Origin: JADHUC01 sp964617665
GTDB lineage: Bacteria; Planctomycetota; Planctomycetia; Pirellulales; Pirellulaceae
Direction: 5' to 3'
DNA: 5,886 bases
NCBI GenBank assembly: GCA_964617665.1
Contig: CAZUAH010000760.1
Span: 1-5,886 of the forward strand
Under the pieces are notes generated by a model. That model was not told where the DNA came from. It made no database searches and saw only the letters and a list, made by a program, of their open reading frames with translations. A program made the position numbers and the translations under genes. Shown here piece after piece: positions 1-5,886 of this stretch; position 1 is the first letter of the stretch; each line of letters opens with the position of its first letter.

Positions 1-864
1 GCGGAGCCTTTTTCGGAAGGCCGAGCCGCTGTCATGACCGATGGCAAATGGACGTACATCGACAAATCGGGAAAACAGATCACCGTGCCCCAATTCTCAC
101 GGGCCAAGCCGTTTCGCGAAGGGTTGGCGTTGGTGTGCGTAGGAGGAGAGTTCGACGTTCACGGCATGTTTGACGGCGGCAAATGGGGTTTCATCGACCC
201 GAGTGGCAGTTGGGTCATCCCGGCACAGTTCGACAGTGCGTACGGTTTCTCCGAAGGTCTCGCCTGGGCGAGCAACAACAAGAAAGACGGCACGATCGAC
301 AAATGGGGCTACGTCGATAGAAGCGGCGAATTTGTGATTCAGACGACCTCCGTTGCCGCGTCACACTTCTCCCAAGGGATGATCCCGGCGAAGCGAGACG
401 GCAAGTGGGGTTTCGTCGACAAGAAGCAGAAATGGCTGATTCCCCCGCAGTTCCGCTGGGCAGAGGGTTTCTCCGAGGGACTCGCCTCCGTACTTGTTAC
501 CGCAGAGGGCGAGAAGGAACGGAAGTGGGGCTACGTCGACACCAAAGGAAAGATGGTCATCAAGCCGCAGTACGCCGAAGCGGAAGCATTCCGCGAAGGG
601 CTTGCAGGTGTGCGAATCCGCAAGACACAACCTTGGTATGGCAAGGGGGACACGTGGGGTTACATCGACAAAACAGGGGAGATGGTCATCAAGCCCATCT
701 ACAACGAGATAGCAGACTTCGAGGACGGCGCAGCATGGGCCCACACCGGAGGCAAACTGGTCGAGCATGCCTTTCATCAGCCGCCAAGGTGGGAAGAAGG
801 CACGTGGCACTATATCGACAAGGCGGGCAAGTCCTTCTGGAGCATCGCCGACGAGGCAGAGTGA
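1..864 (+). CDS. WG-repeat protein, 5'-partial
   Basis: The reading frame is open from base 1 to the TGA at 862-864, giving 287 visible residues. The ATG at 34 is probably internal, because the 11 codons before it (AEPFSEGRAAV) already match the end of a repeat unit, so the true start lies upstream of the window. Seven WG-type units have their key tryptophan at visible residues 17, 62, 102, 136, 176, 219 and 269, spaced 34-50 residues apart. The unit reads roughly W-G-Y/F-I/V-D-x-x-G-x-x-V-I-x-P-x-F/Y, followed by F-S/R-E-G-L-A. The first and last units are degenerate (W-T and W-H instead of W-G). WG repeats form small beta-strand units and are thought to act as binding or scaffold modules; no catalytic residues are apparent. 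The last unit is followed by a short acidic tail, so the C-terminus looks complete. Export cannot be judged without the N-terminus. The substrate or partner is unknown. Confidence 0.93.
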   Translation, partial: AEPFSEGRAAVMTDGKWTYIDKSGKQITVPQFSRAKPFREGLALVCVGGEFDVHGMFDGGKWGFIDPSGSWVIPAQFDSAYGFSEGLAWASNNKKDGTIDKWGYVDRSGEFVIQTTSVAASHFSQGMIPAKRDGKWGFVDKKQKWLIPPQFRWAEGFSEGLASVLVTAEGEKERKWGYVDTKGKMVIKPQYAEAEAFREGLAGVRIRKTQPWYGKGDTWGYIDKTGEMVIKPIYNEIADFEDGAAWAHTGGKLVEHAFHQPPRWEEGTWHYIDKAGKSFWSIADEAE

Positions 865-867
865 ATC

Positions 868-1902
868 TCAGGGAACCTCATGCCTTTTCTGGTTCTGCGG
901 CTCGCCCGGCGGAAGGGCGCGGTTGGGAAAACCGACGGGCCGTTGTTTGGTGTACGTCCTGACCAGCGAACCAAGTCGGGCAGCAAGATCTCGAAGCTCC
1001 CGTTTCTTGTTGGCATCCTGCTCCCAGATCCGATACGTTGCCGTCTCCTCGTCCCTCTTGAATGAGACGGTCCACTTGACGCTGTCCGGCACGGCGGGTC
1101 GTGTCGATGATTCGAGGCCGCTGGATTCTGCGCGCTGAATGAGGGCGCTCAGGTCCGCACGCTCGCGTTGGTTCAACGTGTACGGCCCGTACCGCTTCTC
1201 CGTGTCGCGCACGCTGTGCGTTACCGACATGACGCCGGTATCAGTAAGACTCACGACCCATTCGCCGAATCCTTCAATGTGATAACGGCCCCCAGTGGAG
1301 AACGTGAACGACGGCTGCTCGACCGTCAGAGTCAGTGTGTTGCTGGTGATCTCGATCCATTTCCCATCCGCACTGTGCAAGTACACGCATCGGACATGAA
1401 CCCTAACGCCATCGGGAATCTCGAAGTGCTTGCGCAGGTCGTAGGGACCGAATGAAGCATCCGTTTTGCCTGGTTGGACGACGAACGGGGCATTCTTGCG
1501 CCGGGGTGTGTCCGGACCATAACAGGCGCGGCACAGCCGGCCACGTGCTGTCAACTTCAGGTCTTGCCCATTGGCATCCTGGACGACCCAACGATGATTC
1601 GGCCAGAAGCCACAATGCCACACCGTAATCGGTTTGTCGGAGACGTTTTTCAGATCGAACCGAACCGGAATCGGTTCGCCGGGATGGTACGCCGTCTTCT
1701 CCACGCTGATCGAACACGCCAAGCCAGCCTTCTGGTCCCCCCAAACCTGTGCGGGGCGCTCGGCCTGCGTTTGTTGAGTTGCCTTCTGCGGTATCGGTAC
1801 ATCCTCGGCCATAGCACGCCACACCGCCACGCCGCTACCCGTGACGACCGCTGTCGCCAGGACGATCGGCATGGCCACTCTGGACTTTGCTGCATACAAC
1901 AT
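868..1902 (-). CDS. Probable secreted protein with Ig-like (BsuPI-like) domain and C-terminal alpha/beta domain
   Basis: This encodes 344 residues, from ATG at 1902 to TGA at 868-870. A GAGGAG ribosome binding site 8 bases upstream supports the start. Residues 1-32 look like a signal peptide: a basic start (K6, R8), a hydrophobic stretch at 11-28 and a likely AMA/ED cleavage after A32. A membrane anchor is the alternative. Residues 60-195 resemble an Ig-like beta-sandwich: YHPGEPIPVRFDLKNVSDKP, then a W-V-V-Q-D-A-N-G-Q turn and a V-V-Q-P-G-K strand, a pattern seen in BsuPI-type and related planctomycete domains. Residues about 200-330 form a second module with beta strands, a helix (residues in RERADLSALIQRAESSGL), a P-D-S-V-K-W-T-V-S-F strand and a final amphipathic helix (RELRDLAARLGSLV); this order is reminiscent of emfourin-like domains. 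Five cysteines (63, 97, 124, 127, 172) include a C-R-A-C motif, which could form disulfides or bind metal. Function is unknown; a protease-inhibitor or envelope-binding role is only a hypothesis. Confidence 0.88.
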   Translation of the reverse strand: MLYAAKSRVAMPIVLATAVVTGSGVAVWRAMAEDVPIPQKATQQTQAERPAQVWGDQKAGLACSISVEKTAYHPGEPIPVRFDLKNVSDKPITVWHCGFWPNHRWVVQDANGQDLKLTARGRLCRACYGPDTPRRKNAPFVVQPGKTDASFGPYDLRKHFEIPDGVRVHVRCVYLHSADGKWIEITSNTLTLTVEQPSFTFSTGGRYHIEGFGEWVVSLTDTGVMSVTHSVRDTEKRYGPYTLNQRERADLSALIQRAESSGLESSTRPAVPDSVKWTVSFKRDEETATYRIWEQDANKKRELRDLAARLGSLVRTYTKQRPVGFPNRALPPGEPQNQKRHEVP

Positions 1903-1910
1903 CTTCAGCG

Positions 1911-1916
1911 CTCCTC
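1911..1916 (-). promoter_or_regulatory. Ribosome binding site of the Ig-like protein gene
   Basis: On the minus strand this reads GAGGAG, followed by 8 bases (cgctgaag) and the ATG at 1902. It is a near-consensus Shine-Dalgarno match with good spacing. Together with the signal-peptide-like N-terminus it fixes the start of the 868-1902 gene. Confidence 0.75.
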
Positions 1917-2013
1917 ATGTCTCAGGTCCGCCCTCCTTCAAGAATAACTCAAGCCCCGCAAAACTAGACGACGAGACCATGCTTTCGGTTTCCACCACTT
2001 ACGAATAGGATGG

Positions 2014-2088
2014 CGAGGTACTCCCAAAGCGAAGTGGCGTACAGAACGTCACTGCGAAGGCGTATTGAAATCGCGTCACGATACCTCG
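2014..2088. repeat. Nested inverted repeat in the divergent gap
   Basis: An outer perfect inverted repeat, CGAGGTA at 2014-2020 and TACCTCG at 2082-2088, encloses 61 bases. Inside it lies a tighter hairpin, AGTGGCGT at 2033-2040 and ACGTCACT at 2046-2053, an 8-pair stem with one G-T wobble and a 5-base loop (acaga). A short direct repeat, cgatac at 2079-2084 and 2087-2092, overlaps the right arm. This could be a regulator site, a structured leader or a small RNA, or a copy of a dispersed repeat. It could also be chance, since 7-base arms 61 bases apart are not rare. Confidence 0.3.
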
Positions 2089-2147
2089 ATACTTTTCTTC
2101 ATAGTCGTTTCGTGTCCCACCAGTGCGATCATGCTTCTTTCGTTCGC

Positions 2148-2150
2148 AGG
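2148..2150 (+). promoter_or_regulatory. Weak ribosome binding site deciding the TPR-like protein start
   Basis: AGG at 2148-2150 (in cgcagg) lies 8 bases before the ATG at 2159. It is weak, but the alternative in-frame GTG at 2123 has no purine-rich site before it. Starting at 2159 also places a clean signal peptide at the very N-terminus. Confidence 0.4.
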
Positions 2151-2158
2151 CAACGCGT

Positions 2159-4186
2159 ATGGATAAGCTCGCGTATTCTACCATTGGCTTCGCCGCGTTG
2201 GCACTCCTTCCCAGGACGGCGTGCGCTGCCGAATACACTGATTGGTACGAGGTTCGTAGGGAAGTCATCGAGGAACTGGCCGAGCGTGACGTGATCGACT
2301 GGTCGCGTCAATTGGCCGGCCAGATCGACAAGGCTGATCTGCGGGGGCTTATTACCGCCCTGGAAGTATTCATCCGTTCCGGCCACCGGGAGCGAGTCCC
2401 AGCGGTGGTGCGTAGGCTGTGCGGCATCGAGGTGGCTGAGGATTCCGACTCCGTCAGCACCAGACTTGACCGCCCTGCGTTGACGGAGAACTGCAAGTAC
2501 CACGTGGTCGAAACCCTGATCCGGTTCGGACTTTGGAACAGTACGGGGATCTTCTTAGATGCATTCCCCGAATACTACCACGCCGACTTGCCCAGGTATC
2601 GCGAACACTGGTGGAAGACGGGAGACCGAGACGAACTGGAAGCGTGGTTGAGGGGGCGATGCGAGGTCAACCCGGAAGGATCGTTCGGGACGGGAACGCC
2701 AAGGATCTTTCGTGAATACTATTGGGTCCTGTGCCAACGCGGCAAACTCCAATCACGGGTAGCGCAGTTGCGGCACGAGATTGTTGTCCATCCGTCGGAC
2801 GCGCGGTTGATCAGAAGGTACGTAACGGCGGTCGACGTGCTGGCCTCCCACGCGACTCCGCAGCAGCCGGCACCGAAGATCGCGTGGTTAGGTGACGTGG
2901 CTCGGCCGAAGTACGCCATGGATGCCTACAATCTCGGCCGCACTTTGGCCGGCAAGCAGCTTCACAGCCAGGCGATCCGACTGTTCAATCATTCGCTCTC
3001 GCGGCCGATCGCCGATTACGACAGGCAGGCCGTGCAGCAGTGCTGTAGCAAGCTGATTCCCGAAGCGGAAAAGGAAGATCTCATCCGCAAGTGGACCAAG
3101 GCCGAATTGGCGGCAAGCTGCAAAGAGGCTGGACAGGTAGAACGGGCACAACGGCTCGTCGAAGAACTCCTCGGTCCGGACGGCGAAATGAGCGACCTTG
3201 GGCTGGTTCGCTTTGCGGGACAGGTCCAACGGGCCAGTGGCTACCGAGCGATAGAGAAACGCATCAAGAAAGCGGAAGCCAAGAACGAGAATTCGGTGCA
3301 GTACTGGCTCAGCCGGGCTTCGTATTACATTGGCCGAAAAGAGCTTGACCAAGCGGACGGAGCCTTCAAAAGAGCTCTGGCTCTACCGCCGAACGACTAC
3401 CGTCGCAGCGCGGTGGGGGAGTACGCGCGTTTCCTGATCCGAACGTGCAAACAGTACGATCTGGCCAAACGCGTGCTGCGCGAAGAATTCCAGCGAATCG
3501 CACCGAACTACGACGTCGGCTCGCCGCTGCTCTATTGGCTCCTGGAACTCGACTCGAAATACAAAGTGCCGATCTCCGCTGACGATCCCTTGTTGTGGAA
3601 ATTCCTGGCAGATCGAGAAAGGTACGAATACCAGGAAGAGCGGGCATTGAAGATTCTTTTGGGGAAGTCGCGTTCGGCGGCGGCAACGGACTCGTTTGGT
3701 ACGCGGGCGTTGAAGCTGGCCGGTCCCGACGCGCATCCATCCCGTCGTTACATCGTTGGTCGGGTACTTCTGCGGGCGGGCCGTGCTCCGCAGGCGACCC
3801 CGCTATTGAAGGACGCCTTTCGACGCTGGCCGCATCCCGCGACGCGCTTCCAGCCGGCTCGGCCGTTGTTGGCGGCTTGCCTGGAAACGGGCGACCTAGA
3901 ATTGGCCGAGGAGACGCTTGGATCGGTTCGCGTCCAGTTGCACATCAGCGAACTCAAATCGTGGCTGGCCGATCTGGCCATCGCTGCGGCCAAGGAGGGT
4001 GACCAAGACAACGCTCTTCGGCTGTGGCGAAAGCGGGCAAACGTCGACATGAACGATCTCGAGCGAATCGACGATCTGGTCGCCGTCGGGATGCGGCAGC
4101 GGCTGCAAGCGTACTATGCCGATGTGAAGAATCGCGATCCGAACAATCGAGCCGTTGAAACGGCACTCGCGAGACTGAGCCCCTAG
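2159..4186 (+). CDS. Exported TPR-like helical-repeat protein
   Basis: This encodes 675 residues from ATG at 2159 to TAG at 4184-4186. An in-frame GTG at 2123 would add 12 residues; I prefer 2159 because it gives a standard signal peptide: a short MDK head, a hydrophobic core at residues 4-18 and an ACA/AE cleavage after about residue 23. There is no lipobox. The mature part is almost wholly helical, with helix-turn-helix pairs that fit degenerate tetratricopeptide repeats. The clearest are at residues about 390-415 (KELDQADGAFKRALALPPND), 530-558 (VLLRAGRAPQATPLLKDAF), 570-588 (LLAACLETGDLELAEETL) and 603-626 (AIAAAKEGDQDNALRLWRK). The first 350 residues have a similar helical character but weaker repeats. 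No enzyme motif is visible. TPR solenoids usually hold partner proteins, so a periplasmic scaffold role is likely but the partner is unknown. It stands alone on its strand, with convergent and divergent neighbours. Confidence 0.88.
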   Translation: MDKLAYSTIGFAALALLPRTACAAEYTDWYEVRREVIEELAERDVIDWSRQLAGQIDKADLRGLITALEVFIRSGHRERVPAVVRRLCGIEVAEDSDSVSTRLDRPALTENCKYHVVETLIRFGLWNSTGIFLDAFPEYYHADLPRYREHWWKTGDRDELEAWLRGRCEVNPEGSFGTGTPRIFREYYWVLCQRGKLQSRVAQLRHEIVVHPSDARLIRRYVTAVDVLASHATPQQPAPKIAWLGDVARPKYAMDAYNLGRTLAGKQLHSQAIRLFNHSLSRPIADYDRQAVQQCCSKLIPEAEKEDLIRKWTKAELAASCKEAGQVERAQRLVEELLGPDGEMSDLGLVRFAGQVQRASGYRAIEKRIKKAEAKNENSVQYWLSRASYYIGRKELDQADGAFKRALALPPNDYRRSAVGEYARFLIRTCKQYDLAKRVLREEFQRIAPNYDVGSPLLYWLLELDSKYKVPISADDPLLWKFLADRERYEYQEERALKILLGKSRSAAATDSFGTRALKLAGPDAHPSRRYIVGRVLLRAGRAPQATPLLKDAFRRWPHPATRFQPARPLLAACLETGDLELAEETLGSVRVQLHISELKSWLADLAIAAAKEGDQDNALRLWRKRANVDMNDLERIDDLVAVGMRQRLQAYYADVKNRDPNNRAVETALARLSP

Positions 4187-4188
4187 CG

Positions 4189-4228
4189 TGGTACCAATGC
4201 CGGAGGGGCGTCGCTCGTCGGCATACCA
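4189..4228 (+). terminator. Possible 3' hairpin after the TPR-like gene
   Basis: Two bases after the TAG stop an imperfect stem can form. TGGT (4189-4192) and ATGCCG (4197-4202) pair with CGGCAT (4219-4224) and ACCA (4225-4228), giving ten pairs with a 4-base bulge and a 16-base loop. No T-run follows, so it is not a textbook intrinsic terminator. It could still stabilise or end the transcript. Confidence 0.3.
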
Positions 4229-4407
4229 TCGCCGAGTCTGCTCACGAAGCAATTCGATGAGCAATCCAACGATGGCGCCCTCGTGATCAATCCGGTACTC
4301 TTTAGTGGCGTTTGCTGTCGACCGCGGCCGCGCGTGATCGATCAGAATCTGCCGCCAGAGAACCTGACATGGCATGTCGGATGGAGCCACCGTCGCCAGA
4401 GAGCCTT

Positions 4408-4423
4408 AACGAATTAATTCGTT
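4408..4423. repeat. Perfect 16-base palindrome
   Basis: AACGAATTAATTCGTT reads identically on both strands. As RNA it would give a 6-pair stem with a TTAA loop. In uniform random sequence a 16-base palindrome is expected about once per 65,000 positions, so one in this window is mildly unusual. It could be a dimeric regulator site or part of a bidirectional transcript end; its place between converging genes favours the latter. Confidence 0.5.
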
Positions 4424-4438
4424 GCGTCAAGAGACGCA
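4423..4438 (-). terminator. Possible 3' hairpin downstream of the DUF4139 gene
   Basis: TGCGTC (4423-4428) and GACGCA (4433-4438) form a perfect 6-pair stem with a 4-base loop, directly abutting the 16-base palindrome. It lies about 55 bases beyond the DUF4139 stop codon on the minus strand. No clean T-run follows in that direction, so a terminator role is tentative. Confidence 0.3.
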
Positions 4439-4492
4439 GGCGGGAGCCCGTAGAGTAGAGTCAATTAGTTCGCCCTTAGTGAGAAATCTGGC

Positions 4493-5886
4493 CTAAAACT
4501 CGTACCGGACACGGTATGTGACCATCGTCTCGCCGTCTTTTTCCACCTTGACGGGAAAGACGACGGTGCGGCTGTCGAGTTGTTCGTAGTCGTGGCTCTT
4601 CTCGAGCACCTTCCAGCCGGCCCAGCGGTAGAGCTTTTCGAGGATCTTGACCGTGACGGCCTCTTCCTTGTGGTTGCGGATCTTGATCTCGAACTCTTCC
4701 TCGATGACATGGTCGGTGATCTTCTTGAACTCGGTTTGCTTGCGCTCGCCCACGATGTCGAAGGCGTCGCCGATGTACAGCGTAACCTTCTCGTCCCGTG
4801 GCGTGTGGGGGATGCTGTCTTCGCCGATGAATTCCAGCGACTTGTCGCTGTCGGCTTTGTAGACGCGGCACTTGCCTGACGGCAAGGCAATGCCCAGGTT
4901 ACGGGCTGCCCGGTTCTCGAACTCGACCAACACGTTCACCTTCTTGTTCTGTTCGCGGCCCCAACCGGCATCCCAATAGCGCTGATAGCGATTCCAACTG
5001 ACCTTGGACCCGTCGTAGAGATACGTCTTCTCGACGGGCACCTTCTCGGCAGTGATCAACTCGACCTGCTTGATCTGATTGTTGTTTACCGTGCTTTGCT
5101 CTGGCAGCTTATACATTCGGTATTCGCCGAAGGCTCGACTGGGGTCATCGCCCTTTTCCTTGCTGGGCTTAAGCCGCGTCATCTGCTTGTAGTACGCTTG
5201 GCCGTATCCCCAGTTGATCTGGCGAAGATCTTGACGCACGTCGCCGGCCAACAATTTGACCGAAGCGTCGGCATACTGGGTCCCGGTGTTGTTCTGAAGG
5301 GTGACCCAGCCGCTGACGTCGATCGTCTTGTCGTCGTCGCTCAAGACCATGTTGTAGTCTGCTCGCCAGCGGATCGAATTGGCGATGTATGAGACCTCGA
5401 CCAAGTGTTTTCCTTCCATCTCCGCTGCGATCTCCCAGACCAGCGTCGGGCGAGTGAGCAGTCCACCCGGCAATCGGCTGAACTGGATTCGCTTGACGTT
5501 CTCGCCTCGCTCGACCATGAAGATGGGGCCTTTCTCTCGATCCTCGGCCAGCACGAGTTGGCGATTGTCGTAGCTCATCAGGATGCCTTCGTACATCCGA
5601 CCATCGGTCGTGTAGACGGTTATGGGCTTGTCGATGTATTTGTGCAGCAGCTTGTTGGCATTCACCAGATCGAATTCATAGTTCTGCTCGTCCACCGTCG
5701 CGGTCGGGTCTGTCAGCGAGCGGAAATGAACGCTGGTGGCGTCGATCGTCGACGCGACATCGTGGAATCGCACGATGTTCAAACCCGCACGGAGCGGTTC
5801 GTCCAACTCCCGCCGGTCCTTGACCAAGGCAAAGTTGTTGTTGTAGATCGTCAGGTGCACACCCGGTTTGGGTTTCTGTGCTTTCG
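4493..5886 (-). CDS. DUF4139 domain-containing protein, 5'-partial
   Basis: The minus-strand frame is open from the right edge to the TAG at 4493-4495, giving 463 visible residues. A GTG at 5860 could be taken as the start, but it lies inside a plausible continuing frame (KAQKPKPG just before it) and has no clear ribosome site, so the real start and any signal peptide lie outside the window. The segment opening with LTIYNNNFALVKDRREL begins the beta-rich part typical of this family. Residues about 80-132 (from KPITVYTTDGRMYEGIL) form a compact strand-rich segment resembling an Sm-like or SH3-like barrel. The LLTRPTLVWE stretch, the S-Y-I-A-N-S-I-R-W-R-A-D-Y segment and the last 145 residues (LGIALPSGKCRVYK, DEKVTLYIGDAFDIVGERKQ, DGETMVTYRVRYEF) are hallmark DUF4139 regions. 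No coiled coil of the MuiA type is visible. Related proteins are exported, and their biochemical role is not established. Confidence 0.92.
   Translation of the reverse strand, partial: KAQKPKPGVHLTIYNNNFALVKDRRELDEPLRAGLNIVRFHDVASTIDATSVHFRSLTDPTATVDEQNYEFDLVNANKLLHKYIDKPITVYTTDGRMYEGILMSYDNRQLVLAEDREKGPIFMVERGENVKRIQFSRLPGGLLTRPTLVWEIAAEMEGKHLVEVSYIANSIRWRADYNMVLSDDDKTIDVSGWVTLQNNTGTQYADASVKLLAGDVRQDLRQINWGYGQAYYKQMTRLKPSKEKGDDPSRAFGEYRMYKLPEQSTVNNNQIKQVELITAEKVPVEKTYLYDGSKVSWNRYQRYWDAGWGREQNKKVNVLVEFENRAARNLGIALPSGKCRVYKADSDKSLEFIGEDSIPHTPRDEKVTLYIGDAFDIVGERKQTEFKKITDHVIEEEFEIKIRNHKEEAVTVKILEKLYRWAGWKVLEKSHDYEQLDSRTVVFPVKVEKDGETMVTYRVRYEF

Larger units (their letters stand above)
1903..2158. 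other. Divergent intergenic region, presumed back-to-back promoters
   Basis: These 256 bases separate two genes that are transcribed away from each other, so both promoters should lie here. I could not find a convincing -35/-10 pair on either strand. Short open frames cross the region on both strands (for example from 2010 on the plus strand and up to 2268 on the minus strand), but they run into the start of the downstream gene and match nothing I recognise. The central part, 2014-2088, can fold and is described separately. Confidence 0.6.
4187..4492. other. Convergent intergenic region without a convincing gene
   Basis: These 306 bases lie between the stop codons of two converging genes. 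The only notable open frame is on the minus strand: it starts at GTG 4390, is preceded by an in-frame TAA at about 4406, and runs into the antisense of the TPR-like gene. It has no ribosome binding site and no family I can name, although one stretch (ILIDHARPRS) faintly recalls a motif of planctomycete ECF sigma factors. The region has two 10-base palindromes (CGCGGCCGCG at 4323-4332 and TGATCGATCA at 4335-4344), a 16-base palindrome and two hairpins, listed separately. It probably holds transcript ends for both flanking genes. Confidence 0.6.

Noticed and set aside
361..962. Long open frames overlapping the WG-repeat gene (minus 361-810, plus 405-962)
   Set aside because: They overlap a clear repeat protein in other frames, show no domain pattern, and have low-complexity arginine-, proline- or cysteine-rich composition typical of out-of-frame GC-rich DNA.
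1474..1947. A 157-residue plus-strand frame opposite the Ig-like protein gene
   Set aside because: It lies mostly antisense to a gene with a good ribosome site and signal peptide, and its translation has no recognisable motif.
1999..2294. Short frames on both strands across the divergent gap (minus 1999-2268, plus 2010-2294)
   Set aside because: Each overlaps the start of the TPR-like gene and neither has a clear ribosome site or recognisable family.
4441..4450. CGGGAGCCCG as a terminator hairpin
   Set aside because: The loop would be only two bases, too short to form, and no T-run follows.
4465..4890. Frames overlapping the DUF4139 C-terminal region (minus 4465-4890, minus 4476-4871, plus 4580-4879)
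   Set aside because: The DUF4139 frame matches family hallmarks throughout. The others are serine-, arginine- or leucine-rich shadows of its charged codons.
1..5886. A defence, mobile-element or CRISPR system
   Set aside because: No transposase, integrase, nuclease, toxin-antitoxin pair or regularly spaced repeat is visible on either strand. The protein repeats are WG and TPR-like motifs, not DNA repeat arrays.

Overview
The window most likely comes from a planctomycete, probably of the Pirellula/Rhodopirellula type. This is inferred from protein families and style, not from a marker gene. The DNA is moderately GC-rich, the genes are large and probably mostly exported, and the genes alternate strand (+, -, +, -) rather than forming an operon. 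The DUF4139 protein, a TPR-like exported solenoid protein, a WG-repeat protein and a signal-peptide protein with an Ig-like domain are all typical of that phylum. No rRNA, tRNA, CRISPR array, insertion sequence or integrase gene is visible.

Layout. Positions 1-864 (+) hold the 3' part of a WG-repeat protein whose start lies before the window. It converges, with only 3 bases between stop codons, on a minus-strand gene at 868-1902. That gene encodes a probably secreted protein with an N-terminal Ig-like (BsuPI-like) domain and a C-terminal alpha/beta domain that I could not name with certainty. A 256-base divergent gap (1903-2158) must hold the promoters of the 868-1902 gene and of the next gene, and it contains a nested inverted-repeat structure. 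Positions 2159-4186 (+) encode a 675-residue protein with a signal peptide and a TPR-like helical-repeat body. A 306-base convergent gap (4187-4492) has no convincing gene but several palindromes and hairpins. Positions 4493-5886 (-) encode a DUF4139-family protein whose N-terminus lies beyond the right edge.

How the genes work together. There is no sign of an operon or of a shared pathway. At least two of the four proteins look exported, so the region may be a loose collection of cell-envelope or periplasmic functions. Only the WG-repeat and DUF4139 families are confidently recognised, and neither has a firmly established biochemical role. I did not find a defence, mobile or biosynthetic system. 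The points most worth checking are the possible double inhibitor-like architecture of the 868-1902 protein, the Sm-like segment in the DUF4139 protein, and the structured intergenic DNA.
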